Positions 10,812 to 23,234 of a DNA stretch of 64,000 bases are shown piece after piece. This DNA comes from Tamarix chinensis (lineage: Eukaryota; Streptophyta; Magnoliopsida; Caryophyllales; Tamaricaceae). Position 1 is the stretch's first letter, and each line of letters opens with the position of its first letter. Both the position numbers and the translations under genes were made by a program. Location: positions 52,327,138 through 52,391,137 of the forward strand of contig CM060177.1 in assembly GCA_030549775.1 (NCBI GenBank), read 5' to 3'. The notes under the pieces are model-generated. The model was not told the origin of the DNA. It made no database searches and saw only the letters and a program-made list of their open reading frames with translations.

Positions 10812-13020
10812 ATGGAGGCCACTATTCACACATTTGATCAAGATTTAGGCACGATTCTTACCATTCATCAAGAAAGTAGGAGGATTTTGTTTTATCAAGA
10901 TTCCTTCTAGTTTGAGTATCTTTATCAAACTTTGAAGGAGAGCACATGGTTTGATGAGGTCTAACTATACTCTCCTTCAACCAAGCGCAAACATGACAAG
11001 TGAAGATATAATCAATGATTTAATAGACGAAATTCAACAATTGATGCATCAAATTGTTGAACAAAACAAAGCAACTCAAGCACATATTGCAGAAAGGGCA
11101 CAAGAGCGGGTGTCAAATCATGTGGATATACACAAAGATTAAGAGAAAGAAGTGGCTAGAAGAAGGGAACAATCAAGGGGAGGCAACACACATTATAATT
11201 GCATGGGCGAGGATGAAGAGGAGAGTGTAGGATATAATTGGAGAGAAGGGTTGAATGTAAGCAGGTACTATAATGATGGCAAGAAAGGCCTTAGATTCGA
11301 CCTAAATTTTGAAGGTAATATGGGCCTAATGTCTTCTTAGAGTGGCAACAAACCATGGAGTTCATCGTTGATTACAATGATTTTGATGATGAAGAGGTGT
11401 AAGCTTGCAACTTCGAAGCTCAAAAAGTTTACAAGGACTTGGTATGAAAATTTGAAAAAGATATGTGAGAGAAAAGGCCGGTAGAAGATTAGATCATGAG
11501 AGAAATTGAAAAAGTATCTCAAGAGAAAATTTGTATCTAGGGAATTTGAATAAGGCAATTTCATCAAGATAACTACTCTTAAGCGAGGGTTTTTGAGTGT
11601 GGAGAAGAATGTAAGGGAATTTGAGAAGTTGGCATTGATTTGTGATATTTAAGAGAGAAAGGAACAAATATGTGCAAGGTTCCATGGTGGTCTTACCTTG
11701 AACGCAAGGGAAAATGTGGAAGTTTGCTTATACGATACACTTGAAGATTTGGTAAAATTTTCTCTTAAGTTTGTGAAGCAACTTAAGAGTGCTAAGGTGA
11801 CTTCAAATCCATCAACCTCAAACTTCAAGACTTAATTGAATGCAAGTCCTAATTTTGATAAAAGGAGGAAGGCCAAATGGAAAAGGGGAATGACATGGTG
11901 ATTGAGAGGTTAAATGAGCAATGTTACAAGTGTAGGGGTTATGGATAGAGCTAACAAAAGTTGACCCAACCCTCTTGACCCGATCCGACCTACGCAAAAT
12001 ACGACCTGACATAACCCGAGAAATTCATCAACCTGATCCAACCCAAACCCAACATGATATTGATCTAACCTGATGTTGAGCCGAATATAAGTGATCTGGC
12101 CCAAACTTTACCTGAATATAGCTTGTAACCCGACGTCAACCTGACCTGTTATCAACTTGACTAGCCATCAACCCAACTTATTATCAACCTCACCCGACTC
12201 GACTAAACCAAATTCGATATTAACTAGTTATGATAATAAAAAATTACTCATGCCTTATTATGTATTTATAACTTTGCAAATATATTGTTATATAAATTTT
12301 ATTTATTTTTCTTACTTTTATTGTGAAAATATTTATTCACCAATGATATTTTAATTTTACCAAAAATTTTCTTATAAAAATACAATATAACAAAGTCATA
12401 ATACTAAACATAAACCAATTAATAACACATTATTAATCACATGCATACATTAAGTCAAACTTAATTCTTATTTATGAGGTTAAGGAGTTATATTAATATT
12501 GTCGGTTAATGTCCGATTTGACCTAAATCCAAAGTGATTTGATTTAGGATTAACTTGGCTCGAACCCAACCTAACCCATCAAAAATTAAAAAAATCAATT
12601 CGTCAAGTTAACCTAAACATGACTCGTCAAATTAACTCAAATATGAAATCACCCGAATACAAGCTTGCTTGATCCAAACACGACCCGACCAAACCTGAAT
12701 CCTAATTAGCTCAACCCGATCAGGTAAATTAACTTGATACAACCTGGATATGCAACGACCTAAAATGACCCGAACTCGAACAATAAGGTGGCCCGAAATG
12801 ACCCAATCCAACCCGTAACCAACCCACAAATGAAAATGACTGGCAAACAACTTGATCTGAGAGACAACCCGACCCGCTATAACCCAACCCAACCCACCAG
12901 ACCCTATTGTCACCTATAGTTATGGACATGTTGCGAGAGATTAGCTAAGCTAAAAGGCTTTGACATTGAGGGAGACCTTATCCATAGAGTTGTGTAGTGA
13001 TGAGGAGTTGGAGGAAGGAA
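10812..13020 (+). pseudogene. Gypsy B gag, split by a hAT element
   Basis: A degenerate gag. The capsid-like domain is spread over 11280-11820 in shifting frames (LRFDLNFEG, then MEFIVDYNDFDDEE; later NAREN then EVCLYDTLEDLVKFSLK). The nucleocapsid zinc knuckle begins CYKCRGYG at about 11919-11942. It is interrupted by the insertion and resumes as HVARD after 12926, where the last cysteine position is a stop. The N-terminal coiled region (10950-11150) is rich in Gln and Glu. Gag would package element RNA; this copy is dead. Confidence 0.75.
11946..12918. mobile_element. hAT-type non-autonomous element inside the gag zinc knuckle
   Basis: A 973-bp insert between perfect 8-bp duplications GTTATGGA (11938-11945 and 12919-12926). 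The termini TAGAGCTAACAAAAG and, read inward from the right, TATAGGTGACAATAG match at 11 of 15 positions. Both subterminal zones (about 11955-12200 and 12500-12900) are packed with degenerate ACCCGACCC / GGGTTGGG words around an AT-rich core with no coding capacity. Removing it with one duplication restores an open CX2C…H zinc-knuckle frame, so the insertion site is exact. Confidence 0.88.
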
Positions 13021-13139
13021 GTGAGGAAAGTGATGGGATTGATAGCACATATGGAGAAGGACAAAGTGTTGTATTATGGAAAGAATTTTACAAGTGCATC
13101 CATGGCCTTCCTTAACGCAAAGGGATAAGAATTTAAGAT

Positions 13140-16128
13140 AATGTAAGATCGCTGACAAAGTGCACAAGGTTATTATTGATAGTGGTTGTGCACCAATGTT
13201 GGTGGTGAAGAAGTTTGGATTGAATATTACAAAGCATCCAAGACACTACTCTTTCAAAAATCAGAAATGATTGAGGGTTTCTAAGCAAATTCTTATTTCT
13301 TTTAAGATTGGTAATTATTTTGACGATGCTCTATATATTATCAATGGATGCATGCCATATCTTGTTGGGGAGGAGATGACAATATAATAGACAACTTTCA
13401 CATGATGGAGTCCTTAATAAGTACATGGTGTGCAACGGGAAGAAGAAACTTAAGTTCAAGCCTATTGTTGATGTTGAGGATGAATCAAAGGAGAAAACGG
13501 TCATAAGCTCAAGAGCCTATTTGTAAAAGGAGTGTCTTTGCTATGCTTTGATAGTGAAAGCGGCATAACTAAGGGAGATTTCAAGCACTAATTCAAAGCT
13601 AGCTATGATTTTGGAGCTCGAAGGTGCGTTTCTTGAAAACTTGCCACTTGGATTAGCACCTTTAAGCATCCTTTCTAAACAAAGCAGCTTATAGATGTAA
13701 TCTTAAAGAGTTAAAAGAGCTTTAAAGGCAAATTCAAGAGCTTTTGGACACAGGTTATGTGAGGGAGAGTATGAATCTATATTGTGTTCCAGCTCTGCTA
13801 GTGCGGATGGTACATGGTGGATGTGTATTGATTCAAAGATAGTCAGCAACGTAACCATAAAGTATAGATTTCCTTTGCCAGGGCTTGATGATATGTTTGA
13901 TGGGCTATATGAGGCAAGGGTTTCCTTTAAAATTGACTTAAGGAGTAGTTATCTTCAAATGACAATAAGGGGAGGTGATTAGTAGAAGATAACTTTTAAG
14001 ATTAAGTATGACTAAAACAAGTGGATGGTGATGTCTTTTGGGTTTTGTAATGCACTAGTTCTTTCATGAGATTGATGAATGAGGTGCTAAGGTCATTATT
14101 AGGTATCTTTTTAGTAGTCTACCTTGATGATATTGTGGTGAATAAAAAGAGAGAAGAGGAGTGTTTAGTGTACTTAAGAAGAATTTTTGAGAAACTAAGG
14201 GAGATGAAGCTTAATGGGAAGCTTGAGAAGTGTATCCTTATGATGGAAAGTTTGATCTTCCTTGGTTACATTGTTAGTGGAGATGGTTCAAGAGTTGATC
14301 CATCTAACGTTGAGGCAATCCAAACATGGCTAATACCTACTAATATTCATGAAGTTGGAAGATTCTATGGCCTGAGATCATTCTATAAGAGGTTTATTAA
14401 TGAGTTCTCAACCATTACAACTCATATTACACAACTCATGAAAAGGAAGAATTCAAATGGAATGAAGTTGCTACAAAGGATTTTAAAGAGTTAAGATTTC
14501 TAATGCATTGGTATTATCCTTACCTAGCCTTGATAAATTATTTGAAGTAACTAGTAATGATAGTGGTATAGGGATTGGAAGTGTTCTTTTACAAAGAAAA
14601 AAAGGCCTTCTACATTCTTTAGTGAGAAGTTGAATGGTGCAAATCTCAACTACCCAGCTTATGATAATGAGTTTTATGCTATTATAAGGTCTTTGGAGAA
14701 TTAGAGCTATTACTTGAGACCAAAGCTATTTTCCCTTGATCTAGATTATGAAAGCTTGATATACTTGTATAGACAAAAGAAAGTGAGTCAAAGGCATGCC
14801 AAGTTGGTGAGATTTTTGCAATCCTTTGTGTTTTCTACTGAGCATTTAAGTAACAAAGAGAACCTGATTGCAAGTGTACTTGCTAGGAGGTATATGATAC
14901 TCGCACTTATGGATGCAAAACTACTTGTATTTGAGATGTTGAAGTAATTGTATCTAAAGGATGTAGACTTTGTTGAAGTTTTTGAAGCTTGTAGGAATCA
15001 TGAAAGCAATAGAACTTATGTGATCAAGATTATTTTTTATTCAAGCAAAACAAGCTTTGTGTATCTAAATCATCATTTGAGACTTACTAAATGAAAAGAT
15101 GCATGATGGTGGGGTAGCAAGACACTTTGGAGTGAACAAGACCTTGTAGCTACTTTAAGATCACATTTATTAGCCAAAGATGTTGAAGGGAACACAAGCT
15201 ATGGTTAGAAGATTTGCTACATTTCAAAAGTGTAAAAGTTTCTTCTATAAAGGGATTTATGTACCATTACCCAATCCTACTCGACGATGGAAAGGACTTA
15301 ATATGAACTTCATACTTGGTTTATTGAAGACACAGAGATGTGAAGATTCAATTATGATAGTGGTGAATAGGATTTCCAAGATGACACTTCATTCCAAGCC
15401 ATAAGACTGATGATGCTAAACGCATTGTAGAAGTGGTGAGATTGCATGGTGTTCCAAAGAGTATTATTTCTAATATAAATGTGAAGTTCCTAGGTTATTT
15501 TTAGAAAACCTGATGGAATTTGTTGGAGACTAAGCTTGTATGTAATATATCTCATCATTCATAAACTGATGGTCAAACTAAGGTGGTTAATAGTACTCTT
15601 GATACTTTGTTAAGGGGATTGGTGAGTAAGTGTATTAAGGATTGGGATGTGAAGTTAGCACATGCAGAGTTTGCCTGCAATATAATTCCATCACAATCTG
15701 CAAGTTCTAAAATGGTATATGACATAAATCTTTACCTGCCAATCGATATAGTGTCTTTAAAGAAAGGTGATATGGAGAGCTTTGAAGCACAAGAGAGTGT
15801 GGAGTTATTTCCGAAGCCTCATAAACAAGTGAAGAGGACCATTGAGAAGACTAATGCAAGTTCATAAGAGTCAACACCAACATGTGTTTGCCCTTGGAGT
15901 CATGGTGTGGTTACAATTGAGAAATTAAATGTTTCCTCATCTAATAAAGAACAAACTTATGCCAAGGATGGATGGTCTTTTCAAGATACTTAGAAGATTT
16001 GGAGAGTGCCTATGAGCTTAGCTTGTTGAATTCTTATGGAGGGGTATCGAGGGCATTCAATGTTTGTGATCTTTCACATATTGTAATGATGTAAACTTGA
16101 GGATTTGTTATTCCTGATAACTGGAGAA
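13140..16128 (+). pseudogene. Gypsy B pol: protease, RT, RNase H, integrase
   Basis: Protease: VIIDSGCAPM (about 13155-13195). RT: GTWWMCIDSK, then KIDLRSSYLQM, a frameshift near 14055, and the active site VVYLDDIVV (Asp pair near 14126-14131). The thumb and connection follow (FLGYIVSGDG, FYGLRSFYKRFI). RNase H spans about 14500-14950, with NYPAYDNEFYAI. Integrase: HDGGVARHFG zinc-finger start near 15103, core with DSIMIVVNRISKM near 15345-15385, then TDGQTKVVNSTLDTLL. The GPY/F-type module reaches FNVCDLSHI at about 16055. The frame then approaches the 3' LTR with LENDA. At least ten stops or shifts. Confidence 0.82.
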
Positions 16129-16865
16129 TGATGCAAAAACATGCTTGCACTTGGTATATTTGAAGACTTGGATCAAAAGAGTTCAAATAGGCTAAACAAG
16201 GTGGTAACATACTTATGCATGGGTTAGAAAGCATAGACATTCATTAAGAGGGGTTAGCATGTCATTATTAAAAGTTTAATGAGTCTCATGCAAGAGACAT
16301 GAGACGTTGGCTGAGGCTGGTTATATTAGGACTTGATTGTCATTAGGTGGTTTGGTTACTTAGTAATTAAGAAGCTTGTTGCATTAGTTTTAAGTGTATT
16401 AGTTATCTTCTAATTGTTGTGTGATCTATTGGTATTTTATGTTGTTTTTGTCTTAATTTTTAGCTTATATTATTTGGAAGAAGATTAGGCTTGAGGAGGT
16501 GCAAACTTGGTTATAAAAAAGCCTTGTAATTTATGTTGGAATTAATAATACTTGAAATCAAGTTTAGTCTCCTTGAACCTTTGATCTCTTTGTGAGTTCC
16601 TCTCTAATTATCCATTCTTTGTGAGAAATAATTAAGAAGCCCTATATTTTTATTGATTATGAGTTAAATAAAGTAGTTTATGGATGTTAATCAACCGTAA
16701 GCATACCCCATAATCCACGCCAAACTCATTTTTCTATTCGCCCCTCATAGAACCCTAAATCCCTAATTCTTCAAGACCAACATTTTCCATCAAACCCTAG
16801 CCATAACCATCACCAACGAAGCTTATTAGCACCATAATTTATTCATTCAACATCCACACGCATCA
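16129..16865 (+). repeat. Gypsy B 3' LTR
   Basis: 737 bp from TGATGCAAAAAC to …CACACGCATCA, followed by GGTTT. It is preceded by a short purine run CTGGAGAA (16121-16128), a weak polypurine tract. A deletion near its start shifts the LTR-encoded tail out of the frame kept in the 5' LTR. Confidence 0.88.
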
Positions 16866-16870
16866 GGTTT
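16866..16870. repeat. Target site duplication of gypsy B, right copy
   Basis: GGTTT, identical to 6142-6146. Confidence 0.85.
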
Positions 16871-17777
16871 GGTGGTTGTTCAGGCTTTTTTCTATTGGGA
16901 GGGGGGTGTTGTTTGTTTGGTGGTGATTGATAGAGTAAATGGGGATGGTTGAAGTAGTGGTCAGAAATCCGGATTGGTTGTTTCTACTGTTGCTCATCTT
17001 GTTCTTCCGAAATAGACTCGACTCTTCTATTGCAATTTGGACCTTAGCCTATGGGACTTGGACCTATTGCAACGCATAACTTTCTCCAACTTATCAATAG
17101 GTTTTGGATTGATACCAAATTTGGGCCCTACTTTCTTTGATAACCTCTGTCATCCTTTGATACTCTTCCTCAATCCTAGATATCTGCTTTTGGAATAGGG
17201 TGACTTGATGGCTTCTTGTTGCATCATAACAATCGTATAGGTCAAATCAATAGTGATGGGCCGCTCTTGATACTATGTACTTATCAGACCATGAGTTGGA
17301 CCTTGTCATGTCATTGGCCCAGATTTTGAATGTTGGGGGAGCTTTGAGGTTAAGACCATCCTTGCCATTCTTCATTTTGAAACCCATAGCTTTGGTTGAG
17401 TGCTTGAATTGGATGAATTGAATAAATGATGAGACGAATTTAATGATCAATGGATGATGGTGAAAGGGAAAGGGTTTGAGTATGTTGAGAGAGATTGATA
17501 AGGCAGCTTAATAGCTTAGTATCAACACTCTTTGTTTTTTTCTCATCTTGACTTCTTACTTTTTATTGCTACCACGGGATCCTGTATATAGGGAGATATA
17601 ATCCTAATGTTACCATAAAGGGATAGTGTTAGATGATAATCATTTATTTACCAACTTAATAGAATCTTTGCCTAAATTATAAATCTTACGTAATAGCTAG
17701 TGCTTTGATCTTTCGTACCTTCCTAACACAAAGACAGCTAAACTAATCATAATATAGTACATTTTATGATTCTAACA
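16871..17777 (-). repeat. Possible LTR and leader of an unidentified retroelement
   Basis: On the minus strand a possible LTR start, TGTTAGAATCATAAAATG, lies at 17777. A TATA-like CCCTATATACAGG follows near 17600, then a leader rich in CTCTC/CAACA. A 67-codon frame (17450-17247, with GLNLKAPPTFKIWAND) and a stop-laden continuation to about 16960 follow. I recognise no protein domain. It could be the 5' end of an LTR element or a gene remnant. It borders the decarboxylase exons. Confidence 0.3.
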
Positions 17778-18141
17778 GAATCTTAAATTATCCTAATTGT
17801 TTATAATAATATGTAGAGATAGATGCTTGCCATGGGGGGCAATATCTGGGCAAGCCTACTCGCCTTAGGGACACCTCTTTCCATAGGCCCCATTACTTTA
17901 GGTGTTGGTTAGATATTGATGAGTCAATTTTCATTCACTGTCATCTTTTATCATTTTTCATTATCAGGTAGGATCTTGCTTTGTCGTTTTCATTATTGTA
18001 GGTCTCTCATATTTTCAGAGTGTCTTAAGAATATTTGGGAGTTTGTGTTAAACTATAATGATATAATAGCCTTGGATCAATTGCACTTGTAAGAATGGAT
18101 TTCTATGTTTTATTTATGAACTCTATAAACTGTTGTTTTAG
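17778..18141. other. Non-coding, probably intron upstream of the decarboxylase exons
   Basis: No exon of the decarboxylase is recognised here. The last bases, CTGTTGTTTTAG, make a good 3' splice site for the exon starting at 18142, so at least the right end behaves as intron. Confidence 0.4.
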
Positions 18142-19278
18142 GTATCTTCTTCAAGAGAAAAAGAGGGGAAAAGCTTTAGACCCTGTTGCAAACTTTCACC
18201 TACGGAATGGAGCGGTATGTTTGATAAGCCTAATTACTTTGGCCGTTAAAGGAACCCTTCACTCTCCGCATTTGTTGATTAGACGTCTAGGCCGTATAGA
18301 ATTCCCGTTAATGTTCTGGTCTCTTTGTGACTGTGGGCATTGAAGTAAATTTATTATCATTTACAGTAATGATAAAACGCTGATTGTAACTTGGGTGTAG
18401 CCTTTTGGGCTCAACTGGAATTGTCTTCACGCGAGTTTCAGTGTACTCTATGTACTGATTACACAATGTAATTGTCTGATAGATGATGGAAAGGTTGAAT
18501 TGGATGGCTGACAGATCAGAGAAGCGTCTCAAAGAAAGCGGAGGCATCATGGTGAATTATGTTTACAGGTAATCTGCGTTTAAAGAGCTATCCCTTCCGT
18601 TTGATCAATTCTTTGGTAGCGGTGACTGTTCAAAAGTGCATTATGACACCCACTTCATGTGGCCAATCTGTATCAAGCTCTGGTGACCAGATTCCGTGGT
18701 CACTTCCGGAGTGCCACAAAACTATGCCATAGAATATATTTGCCTTTAAATATTGTCTACCGTCTAAGCCCGTATTTAAAGTTGGACTTTACGAGGAAAG
18801 AGATCTTATGTTATGTTGATCATATGTAAGTGCGTGGGTAGAAGTTATTACCTGAATCAGATGCACCTAAAATGGGCATAATGCTTATATATTTAATTTA
18901 ATTATAATATATTTTTCGTATATTTTTTATACATTTAATATAATTTTATAAATGTATATCAAAATGTGTTAAAAATATAATATAATTATACTAAATGCAT
19001 AACTAGTGAATCCAAAGAAGACATCACATATGATGGGAAATTCCAAATTCTTGAAGAAATTTTAATCATGTCACACAATGCAGGCTGGACGGTATTGATG
19101 AAAATGCACGAGCATATTTCATCGCACGGCATATTAGTGCTTCACCTGCTCTCCTTCGCTTCATTCAGGTATCTCTCGCCGGCTTAAAATTTTAGTTGGG
19201 CAGTAGATGCAAAATCTTCAATTTTTTTGTCCTTCATGTTGCTTTTCTTCGCAGCAGAATGGTGGTAGGTGGTCTTAA
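18142..19278 (+). CDS. Malonyl-CoA decarboxylase, last exons (5' part missing)
   Basis: Exon 18142-18214 encodes YLLQEKKRGKALDPVANF plus HLRNGA. Exon 18483-18568 encodes MMERLNWMADRSEKRLK then ESGGIMVNYVYR. Exon 19084-19168 encodes LDGIDENARAYF and on to LLRFIQ. A short last exon, 19255-19278, may end in NGGRWS. I recognise the first two exons as the highly conserved C-terminal part of malonyl-CoA decarboxylase, which turns malonyl-CoA into acetyl-CoA and CO2. All introns begin GT and end AG, and all junction phases agree, with no stop. About 88 residues are covered, roughly the last fifth of the protein. No upstream exon is visible within 18 kb. Either a giant TE-filled intron separates it from the rest of the gene, or this is a truncated copy. 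If exon 3 reads through, the stop is at 19193-19195. Confidence 0.75.
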
Positions 19279-20537
19279 ATGCTTATGAATGTCTCCGGGT
19301 CCTCTATGTTGAAGTACAAATATTTTGTATTATCAGAACGGGCTGAAGGATCTGTGTACGAGGAATGTAAAAATTTGATACTAATAGAATATGTATAGCA
19401 CATTTTTTTAAAATAATCTTAAGATTCGCTCTTTAATACCAAGTATGGATCTTATTGATGTGCAGCTGACTATTACCATAGACTTGTTGCCATCATTTGT
19501 CGCGACTGGTTTACAGGTCATACATCATCCAATGTTTTCAAAATATATGATAAAATAGTAATTAATTTATAAATTATTACTGATTTAGTGATTCGTTTGT
19601 TGAACTAATAGTTTGTCTTGGTCATACCAATGGTTTATATTAGTTTAAAAAATATATCATACAATATTACATAAGTTAACATTTTTTTTGGGTAAATATA
19701 AATTTTATTAATTTTATTAAATGACATAAAAAATTGAAATTAATAAATTTTTTAGATGCATAAAAATTTATGCTATTTTACCTTCATCATAATTAAGTCA
19801 AAGTTATTAAATTTTTATAATCTAAAAGCATAGCTCTGAACTCTTTTTAACATAAAGCTAAAAGTACATAAACAATAAATAATAATAAAGCCAAAGAGCA
19901 ATAAATTTTGACAAAAGGAAAATCTAAGGATTTATGTAATTCAGATACACCTAGTAGAATTTTCAAGAATTCAACCACCTTGCTGTTGAGTATTACGCTA
20001 TGTCCTTTTGATTAAAGGTAAGACTTTATGACAAGCTTTGGTTGGAGCAAAGTGCGGAAGATCAGACACCATGTTCTCAATACCAACAGATTAGGAGTAA
20101 CAATCAATATAGCAACAAAATCAAGAAGCAACAACAGCAGGATCCAAAAATTTGCATTTGGCCTCAAGTCAAGATTAACTAAGATCATACAACAGAAGAT
20201 TATGGATGAGGGATTGAGAATAGTATCACAATACCATATTATAAAAATGATATTAAAAAAGAAGAAGAGAGAAATGGATTAGACCGTAGCATATGTGCAT
20301 CAACAACATTCAACAACCATATGCTACAACAACATACAATAGCCATCACAATCGGATACCAAAACAACTAAAACAACAACCACACCCTATTTACATTATT
20401 AGGATTCATGAAAAAATATGAGAGTTTAGAGAGAGAACCCCCCCCCCCCAAAAAAATCCAACCACAACACAGGTTGTAGGCCACTTGAGAGGATCTACCA
20501 ACCCTTTTCCCTTCATGCTTTTTTTTATTACCTTCCC
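19279..20537. other. AT-rich stretch without recognised genes
   Basis: Non-coding as far as I can see. The first part may hold the 3' untranslated region of the decarboxylase. 20028-20282 is an open frame of low-complexity basic sequence without a known domain. A C-run followed by an A-run (20440-20456) sits just before the LINE ORF1 fragment. Confidence 0.45.
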
Positions 20538-21464
20538 ATGGGCACCAACAATGCACTCATGAGAAGATCGTTCGAGAGGTATGGTAAGGTTTATGACGTG
20601 TATGTCAAGGGTTGTCCCTTGAGGTTCGTTTTAATCAAATTTGAAAGGGAGGAGGACACCAATAAAGCAATGGAGAGTGAAAATGGGCTCAAGCTAGAAT
20701 AGAAAGCTATCATGGTTAAGAAGGCAAAGTTTGATAGGCCTAAGTCCAAAGCACCGGAAAGGATTAAGCAACCAAAAATCAAGGAACAATTCACAATTGG
20801 AAGATAACCTATAGTTATAGATGCACTTACAAGGTGTTAATGAGCCCCCAGTGACTAGGAAAGGAAGGTGACGGAGGATAGAAAATGCATACTATGGTGG
20901 AGAAAGGAACAAACAAATCTAAAGAAGTGCTTGGCATGGTGAGCAGTGACAACCTTGAGGTGTTGAACTAAAGTATGGTGGGTATTACAAAATCTAACTA
21001 TCTTGATACTAGCATTATCGGAAAAAAAAATTAATTCTTAGGGTGTAATGGGTATCAAGTTAGCTCTATGGGAGGTCAAAAGCACCTTATAACCTTGCCA
21101 ATAGTGAAGGATAGAGAACCAATTTTGGAAAGCTGGTGGTTGCTATGATGGTAATCCTAGATATAAGAGTGGTTACCTGCATAAAAAATGGAGTGGAGGG
21201 ATGTTTGGTTTGAGATTATCAAAGTTCGATTACTATCATGGATGTATGGCACTTTTTTCAACATTGTGAGATTATGGGGAAAGGTTATTTCCATTGAGAA
21301 TTTGAAGACAAAAGAGGCATCTTTGGAGTCTTGTATGGTTAGAAACTTCACTCTTCACATGAAATAGATTGAGAAAACAATTGCATTAAGCATTAGGGGT
21401 CATGTTAGCTAGGTTCAGATGTTGGAGGAATGTAGGCCTACAGTGATACAAAATGATTGTCGAT
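20538..21464 (+). pseudogene. LINE ORF1 fragment (RRM-like plus DUF4283-like)
   Basis: 20538-20805 reads as an RNA-recognition-motif fold: RRSFERYGKVYDVYVK, then RFVLIKFEREEDTNKAM, then IMVKKAKFDRP, with one stop at 20700. About 21195-21380 resembles the module that follows in plant LINE ORF1 proteins: LLSWMYGTFFNIV then VISIENLKTKEASLES. Such ORF1 proteins bind LINE RNA. No ORF2 follows, because the long LTR at 21470 interrupts or replaces it. A host RRM gene is the alternative, but the second module argues for LINE origin. Confidence 0.6.
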
Positions 21465-21767
21465 GGGTATGTAAAATACCCTAAAACCCTAATTTAGAAA
21501 ATTATGTTAAAATAGGAATTTATTAGGAAAATTAATTAAATAAATTATTTTATTAAAATAAGGGGAATATTTAAGGCAAAATCAAGAGGAAAATAATAAA
21601 GAATTTAAGTAGGGAAGATTAGGGTATTTTGCTAATTAAAATAGAATTTAGGAAAAATTACCTAAAATATCCTAAATTAATATAAAAAGGGAATTTAATT
21701 ATTATTATACTAATTTTTATTATTTTAAAATATTTAAAAACACCAAAATATTCTAAATACCCCAACC

Positions 21768-22920
21768 AACATTTTTTTTCTTTTTTCTTTTTCCCTTTTC
21801 CTTCCTTTTTCCTTTTTCTTTTCTCTTTTCCTCCTTCATCCTTTTCCTTTTTTTTTCCTTTCTTCTTGGTTTGGGCTTGTGCCCTTCGCGGCCCAACTCT
21901 CCTTCCTCTCTTCTCGCCCCCACACGGCCCAACTTGCCTTTATTTTTTTCCTCTCCGCCTGACCCACTCGGTTCCCTCTTTTTATTTCTTTTCTTTTTTC
22001 CCCTAGACCGGCTGGCCAACCCCCTTGTTCTTCTTCCTCCCTTCCCATGCATTGCAAGCGACTTGCAACTCTACACCCTGACCTGCCCAGCCACCGTACC
22101 GTCGGTCTGCCACCTCCCTTCTCTTTCTCTTCCCTTTCCTTACCAATTCTAGCCTTGACCTACCTGTACCTGTCCTCACGTGTGCTTCCTTCCCTTCCCT
22201 TTTTCTCCTCCCCGACCTAACCAAACCTGCAGAATCGTAGGCTTATACAGGCATGCTATCGCTAGTCGACAAGCTTTGCCACACCTGCCCCCTTGTCCTC
22301 TTCCCCTTTTGTCTTATCCTCCTTCCAATGGCCTATAAATACCCCAACCGATCCCCATTCGGCCCTCTTTCCCCTGTCTAGAAATTTCAGCCTTCCTTGC
22401 ACCATCGCCGCTTTAGATGTTGTCTCCGCTGCCATTGTCCAACATTGCCACCCAAAACACCACCTAAAATCTTCCTTGCATTACCCTCCACCAAACCATA
22501 CCACTCACCGCCCCTAATTCCCCCTACGTCAGCCACCCTAGCTGTGCAAAGTAGGCTGCCCAATTTGCCACTTTGCACCCAATGCCGCCCCTCTTGCTGT
22601 CGTGCACCACCTTCTCTGCCACAAGCACCGCCTCTTCTGCCACCCAAAATACTTAGCAGAGCCTCCCCTACCTCTCTTTACCTTCCTTTTTCCCTATCTC
22701 CCTCTCCTTCACCCTTCCTCCCTCTCCACCACCACTTGCATCGCCACCTTTGCCATGCCACCACCACCACTTCAACCCTCTCAACCTAGAGAATCCACCA
22801 CTACCACAACCACCATCTCACTTTCCCTCTTCTAGCCTAAAAATCCACCTCTCCAACCCCTACTTCCACCACCACCGCTGCCGCTACCTAGCTTCCACCA
22901 CCACTAGGTTGTGCCCTAAC
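21768..22920. repeat. Pyrimidine-rich tract of about 1.1 kb
   Basis: The plus strand is dominated by C and T (CCTT, TTCC, CACC words), ending in CCACCACC repeats. The overlapping open frames on both strands (Pro/Ser/His-rich on plus, Gly/Arg/Lys-rich on minus) follow from composition and are not genes. Confidence 0.7.
22334..22341 (+). promoter_or_regulatory. TATA box of the long LTR
   Basis: TATAAATA within GGCCTATAAATACCCC, in an otherwise pyrimidine-rich zone: a typical plant LTR core promoter. Position within the LTR (about 865 bp from its start) is plausible for a long U3. Confidence 0.5.
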
Positions 22921-22971
22921 CTTCCTAACCCTTAAATATAATTAATGTAATTGTTATTTTATTTTATTAGT

Positions 22972-23108
22972 GTTATTATTATTATTATTATTATTATTGT
23001 TTTTATTATTAACATTAACATTAACATTAATAACACTATTATTACTAGTATTATTATTAATAGGGTTATTCGAACTGTTGTGGTTATTATTATTGTTGTT
23101 ATTGTTGC

Positions 23109-23156
<48 letters not shown>

Positions 23157-23184
23157 CTAAGTTATTATTATTATCACTATTATC

Positions 23185-23233
<49 letters not shown>
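22972..23233. repeat. ATT/TTA trinucleotide microsatellite
   Basis: Three main blocks of (ATT)n, at about 22972-22999, 23109-23156 and 23185-23233, separated by imperfect copies. The Ile-rich and Leu-rich open frames here are read from the repeat. Confidence 0.9.

Positions 23234-23234
<1 letters not shown>

Larger units (their letters stand above)
6147..16865 (+). mobile_element. Gypsy element B: complete but decayed Ty3 chromovirus (CRM-like)
   Basis: Order: 5' LTR (split), tRNA-Met-type primer-binding site, gag, protease, RT, RNase H, integrase, short purine tract, 3' LTR, all plus strand. It is bounded by the 5-bp duplication GGTTT. Removing the insert in the 5' LTR leaves 749 bp, against 737 bp for the 3' LTR, so the unit is consistent. 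The LTR pair differ by many substitutions and several indels (one about 40 bp near the start), so this is an old insertion. Two nested elements (6417-10274 and 11946-12918) arrived later. Net length is near 5.9 kb. gag and pol are full of stops and frameshifts. Confidence 0.88.

Noticed and set aside
21753..22835. Several overlapping open frames on both strands (Gly/Arg/Lys-rich minus, Pro/Ser/His-rich plus)
   Set aside because: All lie in the pyrimidine-rich tract of a long LTR; long stop-free stretches follow from base composition.
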